A program made the position numbers and the translations under genes. The notes beneath the pieces are model-generated. The model searched no databases. It had not been told where the DNA came from and saw nothing but the letters and a program-made list of their open reading frames with translations. DNA of 64,000 nucleotides from SG8-41 sp963699525 (lineage in GTDB: Bacteria > Pseudomonadota > Gammaproteobacteria > Burkholderiales > SG8-41). Below, piece after piece: positions 46,294 through 55,720 of the stretch (positions are counted from its first letter, which is position 1; the number at the start of each line of letters is the position of its first letter). The stretch is taken from NCBI GenBank assembly GCA_963699525.1, contig CAVOUI010000007.1, positions 62,001 through 126,000 on the forward strand, in the 5' to 3' direction.

Positions 46294-47632
46294 TCGCAGC
46301 GCGGCGCGCCGCCGCTCCCGCGCGCGGGTTCCGAAGGTCGGGTTCGTCTCCCTCGGCTGCCCCAAGGCGCTGGTCGACTCCGAGCGCATCCTCACGCAGC
46401 TGCGGGCCGAGGGCTACCGGGTCGCGCCGACCTACGAGGATGCCGATCTCGTTGTCGTCAACACCTGCGGTTTCATCGAAAGCGCGATCGACGAGTCCCT
46501 GGGCGCGATCGGTGAAGCGCTCGCCGCGAACGGCAAGGTGATCGTCACCGGCTGCCTCGGTGCCAAGGGCGATATCGTCAGGAAAACCCACCCGCAGGTG
46601 CTGGCGGTCACCGGGCCGCACGCGACCGAGGCCGTGATGCGCGCGGTGCACGAGCATCTGCCGCAGCCGCACGACCCCTACGTCAGCCTGATCCCGCCCC
46701 AGGGCATCAAGCTCACGCCGGCACACTATGCCTACCTCAAGATCGCCGAGGGCTGCAACCACCGGTGCACGTTCTGCATCATTCCCGCGCTGCGCGGCGA
46801 TCTCGTGAGCCGCCCGGTCGGCGAGGTCATGCAGGATGCGGAGAACCTGGTCGCGGCGGGCGTGAAGGAGCTGCTCGTCATCTCGCAGGACACGAGCGCC
46901 TACGGCGTGGACGTGAAGTACCGCACCGGCTTCTGGCGCGGCCGGCCGCTGAAGACCCGCATGACCGAGCTCGCCCGCGCGCTGGGCGAACTCGGGGCCT
47001 GGGTGCGACTGCACTACGTCTATCCCTATCCGCACGTCGACGAGGTCGTGCCGCTGATGGCGGAGGGCAGGCTCCTGCCCTACCTCGACGTGCCGTTCCA
47101 GCACGCGAGCCCGCGCATCCTCAAGCTGATGAAGCGCCCGGCGAGCGCCGAGGACAACCTGGCGCGCATCCGGCGCTGGCGCGAGCTCTGCCCGGACATA
47201 ACCCTCCGCAGCACGTTTATCGCCGGTTTCCCGGGCGAGACCGAGGCCGAATTCGAAGAGCTCCTCGCCTTCCTGAAGGAAGCGCAGCTCGACCGCGTCG
47301 GCTGCTTTGCCTATTCCGCGGTCGAGGGCGCGGCCGCCAACACCCTGCCCGGCGCGGTGCCCGAAGCGGTGAAGCAGGAGCGCCGCGCGCGCTTCATGCT
47401 GCTGCAGGAAGAGATCAGTGCGCGCCGGCTCCGGCGCCGCGTCGGGAAGACTCTGACCGTGCTGGTGGACGAGGCCGGCCCGGAAGGAGCGGTCGCTCGA
47501 TCGAGCGCCGATGCCCCGGAGATCGACGGCGTCGTCCGCATCGCCTCGGATCCGCGGCTCAAGGCCGGCGAATTCGCCGCGGTACGCGTCACGCGGTCGG
47601 ACGCGCACGACCTGTGGGCCGAGGTTTCCTGA
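46253..47632 (+). CDS. rimO: ribosomal protein S12 methylthiotransferase RimO
   Basis: Radical-SAM methylthiotransferase acting on S12 Asp88. 459 residues: N-terminal UPF0004 domain with cysteines in SLGCPKALVDSE, VVNTCGF and TGCLGAKGD; radical-SAM motif EGCNHRCTFCIIP; and a C-terminal TRAM domain. The start at 46253 overlaps the phaR end by 41 nt; homology begins only at about residue 27, so a shorter start is possible. Confidence 0.94.
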   Translation: MTAARAKTTRASPDRSAARRRSRARVPKVGFVSLGCPKALVDSERILTQLRAEGYRVAPTYEDADLVVVNTCGFIESAIDESLGAIGEALAANGKVIVTGCLGAKGDIVRKTHPQVLAVTGPHATEAVMRAVHEHLPQPHDPYVSLIPPQGIKLTPAHYAYLKIAEGCNHRCTFCIIPALRGDLVSRPVGEVMQDAENLVAAGVKELLVISQDTSAYGVDVKYRTGFWRGRPLKTRMTELARALGELGAWVRLHYVYPYPHVDEVVPLMAEGRLLPYLDVPFQHASPRILKLMKRPASAEDNLARIRRWRELCPDITLRSTFIAGFPGETEAEFEELLAFLKEAQLDRVGCFAYSAVEGAAANTLPGAVPEAVKQERRARFMLLQEEISARRLRRRVGKTLTVLVDEAGPEGAVARSSADAPEIDGVVRIASDPRLKAGEFAAVRVTRSDAHDLWAEVS

Positions 47633-49545
47633 AGAAGGCGACGGCCTCCCCGGCGTCGTGCGTGAGCCTCATCGGCGGCAGGCTCGCCAGAACGCGCTTG
47701 CCGTAGCCGCGGGTGAGGAGGCGCGGGTCGCAGATCATCAGCACGCCGCGGTCGGACTCGTCGCGGATCAGCCGGCCGGCGCCCTGCTTCAGCGTGATCA
47801 CCGCCTCCGGCAGCTGGTATTCGAGGAACGCATTGCGCCCCTCGCGGCTGATGGCTTCGATGCGCGCGGCCAGCACGGGATCGTCGGGCGGCGCGAACGG
47901 CAGCTTGTCGATCACGACCAGCGACAGCGCCTGCCCACGCACATCCACGCCCTCCCAGAACGAGTGGCTTCCCACCAGGACGGCATTGCCGAGGTCGCGG
48001 AAGCGCACCAGCATGTCCGAGCGCGACCCGTCCCCCTGCGCAAGCAGGGGAAAATCCCAACCGCGCTCCGCGAACGCGCGCTCGACCCGGTCCCGCCCGA
48101 CCCGCATCGCGCGCAGGCTGGTGAAAAGCAGGAAGGCGCGTCCTCCCGCCGCCTCGATCAGCGGCAGTGCCGCCTCGATCACCGCTTCCGTGTGCTCGGG
48201 CGTGTTGGGCTCGGGCAGCCCGCGGGGCACATAGAGCAGGCCCTGCGCCTGCGAAATCGAACGGGCTGTCCCAGCGCGCGGTGCGGGCGTCGGCGATGCC
48301 CATCTGGCCGCAGTAGTAGCCGAAATCGCCGCCCACCGACAGCGTCGCGGAGGTGAAGATCCATGCGCGCGACGAGTCCTCGATCTGCCTGCGGAAGATC
48401 TCCGCGATCGAAAGCGGCGTTGAATTGAGCCGCAACGCGTGGCCGAAGATTTCCACCCACTTCACGCGCGCCTCGTCTACCCCGCTTCTCCAGCGTTCGA
48501 GCCGCTCGGCCGCCGACAGCGCGCGCTGCCAGCAGGCCGTGAGGCCTTCGCTGCGCTCCGCCTGGGTCTTCAATTCATGCGCCAGCCCATCGAGCGCGCT
48601 GATTGCCGCAGCCAGTCCCGCCTCGAACCGGACATTGCCGGAAAGAGAGCGCGCCGGCATACGACCGCTGTCCTCGGGAAAGACGAGCCTCAGGTCGCGC
48701 GCGGCCTGGTCGAGCTCCCGCGCCGTCTCGGGCAGCGGCGCGTAGTCCTTCGCCGCGGCGGCTCCCTCGAGCCGGGAATCGCGCGCGAGATCGATGAGCT
48801 GCGAGGTCGACACGCTTTCCCCGAAGAACATCCCCGCCGTCTCGGGAAGCTGGTGCGCCTCGTCGAAGATCACGGTATTGCAGGCGGGCAGCAACTCGGC
48901 TGCGCCTTCATCGCGCAGCACCAGGTCCGCGAAAAACAGGTGATGGTTCACCACCACCACGTCCGCCGCGAGCGCCTCGCGGCGCGCCTTCATCACGAAG
49001 CAGGCGTCGTAATGCTGGCATTTCGAGCCGAGGCAGTTCTCGCGCGTGGAAGTGACATAGGACCAGATCCCGGCATGCTCCGGCACCGCGGCGCAATCGG
49101 CCTTGTCGCCCGTCGGCGTGCCGCGCGTGAAGCGCTGGATTTCCACGAGGTGGCGCGCGTCCTCGCGCGCAGGGAACCTTGCGTCCTGCGCGGCCCGTTC
49201 GAGGTGGTGATGACAGACGTAGTTCGCGCGGCCCTTGAGCAGCGCCACGGTCACCGGCGCGCCGAGCGCACTGCGCACCGTGGGAATATCGCGATCGAAC
49301 AGCTGGTCCTGCAGGGTCTTGGTGCCGGTCGAGACGATGACCTTGCCCCCCGTGAGGAGAGCCGGCACCAGGTAAGCGAAGGTCTTTCCGGTTCCGGTTC
49401 CAGCCTCAGCGACGAGCACACTCTTCGCCGCGATCGCTTCGGCCACCGCGCGCGCCATCTCCACCTGGAACGGCCGCGCGCGGAAACCGCGCACCGCCCG
49501 CGACAGCGGTCCGCGCCCGGAATAGATCGCGTCGAGATCAAGCAC
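47589..49545 (-). CDS. DinG/YoaA-family ATP-dependent helicase (one frameshift in this sequence)
   Basis: Superfamily 2 iron-sulphur helicase. Walker A AGTGTGKTFAYL and DEAH box FDEAHQLPE are in the first frame, with Fe-S cysteines in NYVCHH, KADCAA and ENCLGSKCQHYDACF. After a shift near 48252 the second frame continues LLYVPRGLPEPN...VGSHSFWEGVDVRGQALS and TLKQGAGRLIRDESDRG. Removing one base gives SPFDFQAQGLLYVPRG, aligned in length with homologues. Convergent with rimO, overlapping it by 44 nt. Probable role in unwinding damaged or R-loop DNA. Confidence 0.88.
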
Positions 49546-49566
49546 CTGCGGAGATTCAGGCCGCGA

Positions 49567-50534
49567 CTAGCGGACTTCCTCGACCTTGACCAGCACGCGC
49601 CGGCTGTCCCGCGCCGTGGTCGCGGTGCGCCCGAGCAGGACCGATTGCTGTCCGCTCGTGTCCTGACCGATGCCGCCGATCTCCATCCACTCGCCGAGCC
49701 GGCCCGAAACGGAGGTGACGATGCCTTGGGTGCTGATGCCGCCTTGGGGCGATCTCACAAGCGCTTCACGCTGCGCGCTGATGTCGAGGGTCACGCGCTC
49801 GCCCGCCACGCGTGGGAGAACGTAGATGCCGCTCGCGGCCTCGCGGTATTGCGTCGTCTCCACGACTTGCTCCACCACGCGTCCCCCCACCACGGAGCGC
49901 TGGACCTGTCGCTCGCGCACGGGGGCCGACTGGCCGATGCGCAGATACGCCTCGCGCCCTTCCATGACCCGCACCGATTGCGTGTTGCGATCGCTCAACT
50001 CGCCGCTCTCTTCCAGCGCGCGCAGCCGCACGGTGTCGTCGCCGTCGCGCAGCACGGCGCTGCCCCCGCGTGGATCGGCGCGAGTACTGCCGGGCACCGT
50101 CACCCGTCCGTGTTCGCCGCCCACGCTGCCCGACGCCTCGGCCGCACTGCGGCTCCGGCTCACCTCGGCCTCCTGCCTCACGGTGATGACGAGCTGCCGC
50201 GGCGCCGTGTCGAGACGGGCGAGCACTCTCTTGATCTCGTCGAGGTTGGCGGGCGTGGTGCGGACCACGAGCTGGCCCTGGAAACCGCTGATGCTCCCCG
50301 CGGGCGCCAGCATGGGCTGAAGGATGGGGATGACCTCCGCCGCGGCGCGGTAGTGGAGCGGAATGACCTCCAGCACCGTTTGCTGCGCGTGCAGGCTGGT
50401 GTTCCGATAACTCCCGAGAGCATCGCGACGAGCGTAGCGGACAGCACTCCATGTCGAAGTGCGCGGCGCTGCAAGCAGGGAATCGACAGGACACTCGACA
50501 ACAGTGTCATTCCGCCCGGTGACAGCCTCGCCAT
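49567..50534 (-). CDS. secretin N-domain (NolW-like) protein without secretin pore domain; one frameshift
   Basis: Exported protein of about 320 residues. Basic N-terminus with hydrophobic stretch (VLSATLVAMLSGVIG), then a NolW/secretin-type fold: TVLEVIPLHYRAAAEVIPIL and VVRTTPANLDEIKRVLARLD. The rest has beta-rich segments (GIYVLPRVAGERVTLDISAQ) but no beta-barrel secretin domain, so it is not a full PilQ/GspD. The signal region and mature part are in different frames; one base near 50406 accounts for it. The start lies 5 bp from a Fur-box-like site, so it may be iron-regulated with the divergent iron receptor. Confidence 0.65.
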
Positions 50535-50538
50535 TTAG

Positions 50539-50553
50539 TGAGAATAATTCTCG
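50539..50553. promoter_or_regulatory. Fur box between divergent secretin-like and iron-receptor genes
   Basis: TGAGAATAATTCTCG is close to the 7-1-7 Fur consensus TGATAATNATTATCA and almost palindromic. It lies 63 bp upstream of the ferric iron-binding receptor gene and 5 bp before the start chosen for the divergent gene. Confidence 0.75.
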
Positions 50554-50615
50554 TTTTCATAGACGCGATAACTAAACGACCTCCTCCAACCCCCTGACAT
50601 TGTATCTTCACTCTT

Positions 50616-51665
50616 ATGATCAAATACTTAAATAAACATGCCCAGGTCTTACTCGCGACGGCAATGACAATGATTGCGTTAGGGCCATTGGCGCCGGCTC
50701 TCGCGCAAGAACAGCAACTGAATCTCTATTCCTCCCGCCATTATCAGACCGATGAAGCGCTGTACAGCAACTTCACGCGCCAGACCGGGATCAAGATCAA
50801 TCGCATCGAGGGGACCGAGGATGCCCTCCTCGAGCGCCTGAAGAACGAGGGACGCAACAGCCCGGCGGACGTTCTGCTGACCGTGGACGTCGCGCGGCTT
50901 TGGCGGGCGCAGCAGATGAGCCTGCTCCAGCCGGTGCGCTCGGCCGCGCTCGACCAGCGCATCCCTGCGCACCTGCGCGAGCCCGGCGGCCACTGGTTCG
51001 GCTTTTCCAAGCGTGCCCGCGTGATCGTCTACAACAAGCGCCTCGTCGACCCGGCCACCGTTCAGAATTACGAGGACCTCGCCGCTCCGGGGATGAAGGG
51101 CAAGGTGTGCACGCGCTCGTTCGGCCACGTGTACAACCTGTCGCTGATGTCGGCCCTGATCGACCACCTGGGCGACGAGAAGGCGCAACAATGGGCCCGC
51201 GGCGTCAAGGCCAATCTCGCACGCGATCCGAAAGGCGGTGACACCGATCAGATTCTCTCGGTGGCCGCTGAGGAATGTCAGGTCGCGCTCAGCAATACCT
51301 ACTACTACGTGCGGCTCGCCAACTCAAAGAAGGCGGACGAACGCGCGGCGGCCGAAAAGGTCGGCGTGATCTTCCCCGACCAGAAGAGTTATGGCACCCA
51401 TGTCAATATTTCCGGCGGCGGCGTGCTGCAGCACGCGCCGAACCGCGCCAATGCGATCCGCTTCCTGGAGTACCTTGCGAGCGACGAAGCCCAGTCCTAT
51501 TTCGCCAATGGCAACAACGAATGGCCGGCGGTGCCCACCGTGAGGCTACAGAATCCAGCGCTCGCCCGCCTCGGCACCTTCAAGGAGGATCAGCTCAACG
51601 TCGGCCAGCTGGGACGAAACCAGCCGCTCGCCCAGAAAGCCTTCAATATCGTCGGGCTGAAATAG
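50616..51665 (+). CDS. fbpA: ferric iron ABC transporter substrate-binding protein (FbpA/FutA type)
   Basis: Periplasmic Fe(III) receptor, 349 residues. Signal peptide ending near APALAQEQ, then LNLYSSRHYQTDEALY and the paired iron-ligand tyrosines in LSNTYYYVRLAN, with GVLQHAPNRANAIRFLEYL near the end. This pattern is typical of FutA/FbpA-class class I receptors. A Fur box upstream supports iron repression. The permease and ATPase follow at 51.7-54.6 kb in other orientations. Confidence 0.92.
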   Translation: MIKYLNKHAQVLLATAMTMIALGPLAPALAQEQQLNLYSSRHYQTDEALYSNFTRQTGIKINRIEGTEDALLERLKNEGRNSPADVLLTVDVARLWRAQQMSLLQPVRSAALDQRIPAHLREPGGHWFGFSKRARVIVYNKRLVDPATVQNYEDLAAPGMKGKVCTRSFGHVYNLSLMSALIDHLGDEKAQQWARGVKANLARDPKGGDTDQILSVAAEECQVALSNTYYYVRLANSKKADERAAAEKVGVIFPDQKSYGTHVNISGGGVLQHAPNRANAIRFLEYLASDEAQSYFANGNNEWPAVPTVRLQNPALARLGTFKEDQLNVGQLGRNQPLAQKAFNIVGLK

Positions 51666-51713
51666 CGGGACGGGCGGGCCCGCAAGCGCCGCATCGTGGG
51701 CCGATCCCTCACG

Positions 51714-53393
51714 TCAGCGGACAGCGGTTTCGGCGGCGGGCGGGCGGGGCAGTAGCTCCGCACCGGTGATCCGTCGAGCGCGGGCAATGTTGCGCGAGAT
51801 CGCGATCAGCGGGATGACGCCCACCGCCACGATGGCGAGCGCCGCGGTAGAGGCCTCGGCGAGGCGCTCGTCGTGCGCCAGGGTGTAGACCTGCGTCGCG
51901 AGCGTGTCGAAATTGAACGGCCGCATGACGAGCGTCGCGGGCAGCTCCTTCATGACTTCTACGAAGACGAGGAGCGCGGCCGTGAAGAGTCCCCGCGCCA
52001 CGATCGGCACGTGGATGCGCGCAAGCGTCTCGACCGGCCCGCAGCCGAGGCTGCGGGCCGCATCCTCCATGCTGGGCCGCACCTTCTCGAGCGAGGCATC
52101 GACGGTCTGCAGCCCGATCGAGAAGAATCGCACCACGTAGGCCACCACGAGCGCGCCGATGCCGCCGGTCAGCAGCAGGCCGGTCGAGATCCCGAAGCTC
52201 GCCCTCATCCACGCATCGAGCAGATTGTCGAGCTGCGCCAGCGGAATCAGCGTGCCCACGGCGATCACCACCCCCGGGACCGCGTAGCCCAGGCCGGCGA
52301 CACGGTTCAGATTGACGCTGAACATGCCCGGGTGCAGGCGCGCGTTGTAGGCCATGAGCAGCGCCAGCACCACCAGCAGCGCGGAGGTGAGCGCGGCGAG
52401 CATGACGCTGTTCGCCGCGAGCTGCACGAAGCGCGGGCCGAGCTGGGCATCGCCCTCGCCGACCGCCATCCGCAGCAGGAGCCCCGCCGGCAGCAGGAAC
52501 CCGAGGATGAAGGGAACCGCGCACAGCGCCGTCGCCGCGGCAGCGCTCACGCCCGTGAGGCGCACACGCGACGGGGCGCGCGTGCGCTGGGAGGTTTCGT
52601 GGAAGCGCTTGCCGGCGCGGCTCAAGCGCTCCAGCAGCAACACCAGGATGACGAAACCCAGCAGCGTCGCCGAGAGCTGTGCGGCAACCACGCGCTCCCC
52701 CATCGCGAACCAGGCCTGGTAGATGCCGGTCGTGAACGTGGGCACCCCGAAATAGGACACCGCGCCGAAATCGGCGATGGTCTCCATCAGCGCGAGTGCC
52801 GTGCCGGCGACGACGGCTGGGCGCGCGAGCGGCAGGGCCACTCGGAGGAAGATCGCGGTATTGCCCAGGCCGAGCGTGCGGCCCGCTTCGAGCAGGCTCG
52901 CCGAACGCTCCAGGAACGCGCCCCGCGCCAACAGGTACACGTAGGGGTAGAGGACAACGATGAACACCACGATCGCGCCCCCGAGCGAGCGCACATCGGG
53001 AAACCAGTAATCGGCCTTCGACCAGCCGGTCAGCCCGCGCAGCCAGGTCTGCACGGGTCCCACGAACTGCAGCAGATCGGTGTAGACGAACGCGATGACG
53101 TACGCGGGCATCGCGAGAGGCAGAATGAGCGCCCATTCGTAGGTGCGCCGGCCGGGAAACTCGTGCATGGCCGTGAGCCAGGCCGCCCCCACGCCGACCG
53201 CGGTCACGCCCGCTCCGACGCCGATCAGCAGCCAGAGCGTGTTCGCCGTGTACTCCGGCAGGACGGTCTGGGCGAGGTGCTGCCAGATGCCGGGCGTGCC
53301 CTCAGCGAACAGGTTGAAGAACACGCTCACGACCGGGGCCGCGCACAGTGCCCCGATCAGCATCGCGACCGTCGTCAGTCGTCCGAATCGCAT
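51714..53393 (-). CDS. fbpB: ferric iron ABC transporter permease (FbpB type, fused double permease)
   Basis: 559 residues with about twelve helices in two BPD-transport modules, as in FbpB/CysTW-like fused permeases. The EAA-type loops are visible as LEAGRTLGLGNTAIFLRVALPLARP and MEDAARSLGCGPVETLARIHVPIV. ATG 53393 was chosen for the membrane start; it is divergent from the ATPase gene 53 bp away and convergent with fbpA. Confidence 0.92.
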   Translation of the reverse strand: MRFGRLTTVAMLIGALCAAPVVSVFFNLFAEGTPGIWQHLAQTVLPEYTANTLWLLIGVGAGVTAVGVGAAWLTAMHEFPGRRTYEWALILPLAMPAYVIAFVYTDLLQFVGPVQTWLRGLTGWSKADYWFPDVRSLGGAIVVFIVVLYPYVYLLARGAFLERSASLLEAGRTLGLGNTAIFLRVALPLARPAVVAGTALALMETIADFGAVSYFGVPTFTTGIYQAWFAMGERVVAAQLSATLLGFVILVLLLERLSRAGKRFHETSQRTRAPSRVRLTGVSAAAATALCAVPFILGFLLPAGLLLRMAVGEGDAQLGPRFVQLAANSVMLAALTSALLVVLALLMAYNARLHPGMFSVNLNRVAGLGYAVPGVVIAVGTLIPLAQLDNLLDAWMRASFGISTGLLLTGGIGALVVAYVVRFFSIGLQTVDASLEKVRPSMEDAARSLGCGPVETLARIHVPIVARGLFTAALLVFVEVMKELPATLVMRPFNFDTLATQVYTLAHDERLAEASTAALAIVAVGVIPLIAISRNIARARRITGAELLPRPPAAETAVR

Positions 53394-53446
53394 CGACTTT
53401 CCGCAGCCTCCTGCGCGGATCCGCACTGTGTGCGATCATTATACGT

Positions 53447-54574
53447 ATGTCGTTGAATTTACGTGAATCCAGCACCAGCGTGGCCGACGACAGCTGCCTC
53501 GTTGGCGATCCGCTGAGCCTGCCGCTGCTCGCGGTCCGCGATCTGCGCCATGCGTACGGCTCAAACGAGGTGGTCCGCGGCCTCTCCCTCTCCCTGAACC
53601 GGGGGACGATTGGATGCCTGCTCGGCGCAAGCGGTTGCGGCAAGACCACGGTGCTGCGCTGCATCGCGGGCTTCGAGCCGGTTCAGGCCGGCGAGATCTG
53701 GCTGAACGGCCAGCTCGTGAGCCGCCGCGGCGTGCGGACTCCGACCGAAGCGCGTCGCGTGGGCATGGTGTTCCAGGACTACGCGCTGTTCCCCCACCTC
53801 ACCGTGGCGGAAAACGTTGCTTTCGGCCTGCGCGACGGGGACCGCGCCGCGCGCGGGCGCCGCGAGGATGAGGTGCTCGAGATCGTCCGGTTGAGCGGGC
53901 TACGCGACAAGTACCCGGACGAGCTGTCCGGCGGGCAGCAGCAGCGCATCGCGCTCGCCCGCGCGCTTGCGCCGCGGCCTGACCTGCTGCTGCTCGATGA
54001 GCCGTTCTCCAACCTCGACGTGGAATTCCGGACGCAGCTCTCCATCGAGGTGCGGGACATCCTCAAGCACCAGGGCACCACCGCCATCCTCGTCACCCAC
54101 GACCAGCACGAAGCGTTCAACCTGGCGGATGAAATCGGGATCATGCGCGGCGGGACGATCGAGCAATGGGATACGCCGTACCGTCTTTATCACGAGCCGG
54201 CGAACCGCTACGTCGCGGACTTCATCGGACAGGGCATGTTCCTGCCCGGCACGGTACTGGGGAAAGCCCGCATCAAGCTCGAGCTGGGCGTATTTCAGGG
54301 CAACACGTTCGACTGGCCGGAGGGTGCTGAAGTGGACGTCCTGCTGCGGCCCGACGACATCCTGCACGACGACGCCAGTCCGCTGCAGGCAACAGTGCTC
54401 CACAAGGCGTTTCGCGGCGCCCAGTTTCTCTACACGCTGCAGCTGCCCGCGGGCGGCCGCGTGATGTCGCTCGTGCCCAGCCACCACAACCACGCGATCG
54501 GCGAGCGGATCGGGATCCGCCTGGAGATCGATCACCTGGTCGCGTTTCGCCGCGACGCGGCGCACGCGCGCTAG
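53447..54574 (+). CDS. fbpC: ferric iron ABC transporter ATP-binding protein (FbpC type)
   Basis: 375 residues. Walker A GASGCGKTT, Q-loop VFQDYALFPHLTV, signature LSGGQQQRIALARAL, Walker B LLLDEPFSNLD and H-loop VTHDQHE, followed by a TOBE-like C-terminal domain (VDVLLRPDDILHDD), as in FbpC/PotA. ATG 53447 was chosen; the longer reading overlaps fbpB. The end overlaps mltB by 4 nt, tail to tail. Confidence 0.92.
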   Translation: MSLNLRESSTSVADDSCLVGDPLSLPLLAVRDLRHAYGSNEVVRGLSLSLNRGTIGCLLGASGCGKTTVLRCIAGFEPVQAGEIWLNGQLVSRRGVRTPTEARRVGMVFQDYALFPHLTVAENVAFGLRDGDRAARGRREDEVLEIVRLSGLRDKYPDELSGGQQQRIALARALAPRPDLLLLDEPFSNLDVEFRTQLSIEVRDILKHQGTTAILVTHDQHEAFNLADEIGIMRGGTIEQWDTPYRLYHEPANRYVADFIGQGMFLPGTVLGKARIKLELGVFQGNTFDWPEGAEVDVLLRPDDILHDDASPLQATVLHKAFRGAQFLYTLQLPAGGRVMSLVPSHHNHAIGERIGIRLEIDHLVAFRRDAAHAR

Positions 54575-55564
54575 TATTCCTGCAAGAACCTCGTGCGGAG
54601 TTCGCGCGCCAGCTCGTCGATCGCGAGCGCATAATTCACGCTGCGGTTGTAGCGCGTGATCACGTAGAAGTTGTGGAGGCCGAGCCAGTAGCTCGGCCCG
54701 GTTTCGGATTCGGCCGTGATCAGCGCCGCCTCGGGCTCTTCGTCGACCGGCGCGGACGGCAAAACGCCGCGCCGCTTGAGCTCCCCCACCTTGAGCTGGG
54801 GCTTGATACCCAGCTCGAGCAGCGCGCCGGCGCCATTGCCGTCGACTTCGGCCGGCACCGCGACGATCTGGCCCTCGCGCCAGCCGTGCGACTTGTAGTA
54901 ATTGGCCACGCTCCCGATCGCGTCGGCGGGCGAGCCCACGAGGTCGCGCTTGCCGTCGCCGTCGAAATCCACCGCATAGCGCCGGTAGCTGCTGGGAAGA
55001 AACTGCGGTATGCCGATGGCCCCGGCGTAGGAACCCTTCACCCGTATGGCATCCAGCCGCGCTTCGCGTGTCAGCAGCAGGTACTGCTCGAGCTCCGACC
55101 GGAACCGCTGGGCGCGCGGCGGATAGTTGAATGCCAGCATGGACAGCGCCTCGAGCACTCCGAACCTGCCCGTGTTGCGCCCGTAGATCGACTCCACGCC
55201 GATGGTGGCGACGATGATCTCCTCGGGAACTCCGAACACGCGACGCGCCCGTGCAAGCGTGTCGGCGTTCTCCTGCCAGAACTTGACTCCGCCGTTGATC
55301 CGCACGGCGTCCACGTAGCGACTGCGGAATTGGTACCACGGCAGCGCGGTCAGCGGCGCCGAGATCATGGCTGATCACGGCGGGATTGGGCTCCACCCGG
55401 GCGAACAGCTTGCGCAGCGACTCTCCGTTGAATTGGTGCTTCTGCACCATGTCCTGGATGAACGCCTCGACCTCCGGCGCGAGCTGCTCCTGGGCGGATG
55501 CAGGTGCGACAGCCGCGAGCAGCATTGCCCCCATCAGGAGCAGCGTCCGCGAGCGGGAGGTCAA
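54571..55564 (-). CDS. mltB: lytic murein transglycosylase B (one frameshift in this sequence)
   Basis: Cleaves peptidoglycan glycan strands to 1,6-anhydro products. The signal peptide (LLLMGAMLLAAVAPASAQ) and VEAFIQDMVQKHQFNGESLR are in one frame; the catalytic part SAPLTALPWYQFRSRYVDAVR, Glu in TIGVESIYGRNTG and the metal-loop DFDGDGKRDL are in another. Removing one C near 55371 joins them (NPAVIS + MISAPL). TTG 55564 gives the best signal peptide but sits 3 bp from the tRNA-Ser end; ATG 55534 is an alternative. Confidence 0.88.
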
Positions 55565-55566
55565 AA

Positions 55567-55656
55567 TGGCGGAGAGAGTGGGATTCGAACCCACGATACG
55601 CTTGCGCGTATACCGGTTTTCGAGACCGGCCCGTTCAACCGCTCCGGCATCTCTCC
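55567..55656 (-). tRNA. tRNA-Ser (CGA)
   Basis: 90 nt with the long variable arm of a class II tRNA. Acceptor GGAGAGA/TCTCTCC, anticodon loop CTCGAAA (anticodon CGA), variable arm TACGCGCAAGCGTA, T-arm GTTCGAATC, encoded CCA. It sits between serS and mltB. Confidence 0.95.
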
Positions 55657-55720
55657 GCGGGGAAACGCGAAAGCGGTTCCAGAGCGAAGGCGCGATTCTA
55701 TCAACGCGCACCGGGTCCGC

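Noticed and set aside
53394..53446. Second Fur box between fbpB and fbpC
   Set aside because: Only a half-site-like ATCATTAT is present; the palindrome is not complete.
53900..55711. 603-codon minus-strand ORF
   Set aside because: Only its first part matches mltB; the rest is the antisense of fbpC and out-of-frame mltB, joined by the frameshift near 55371.
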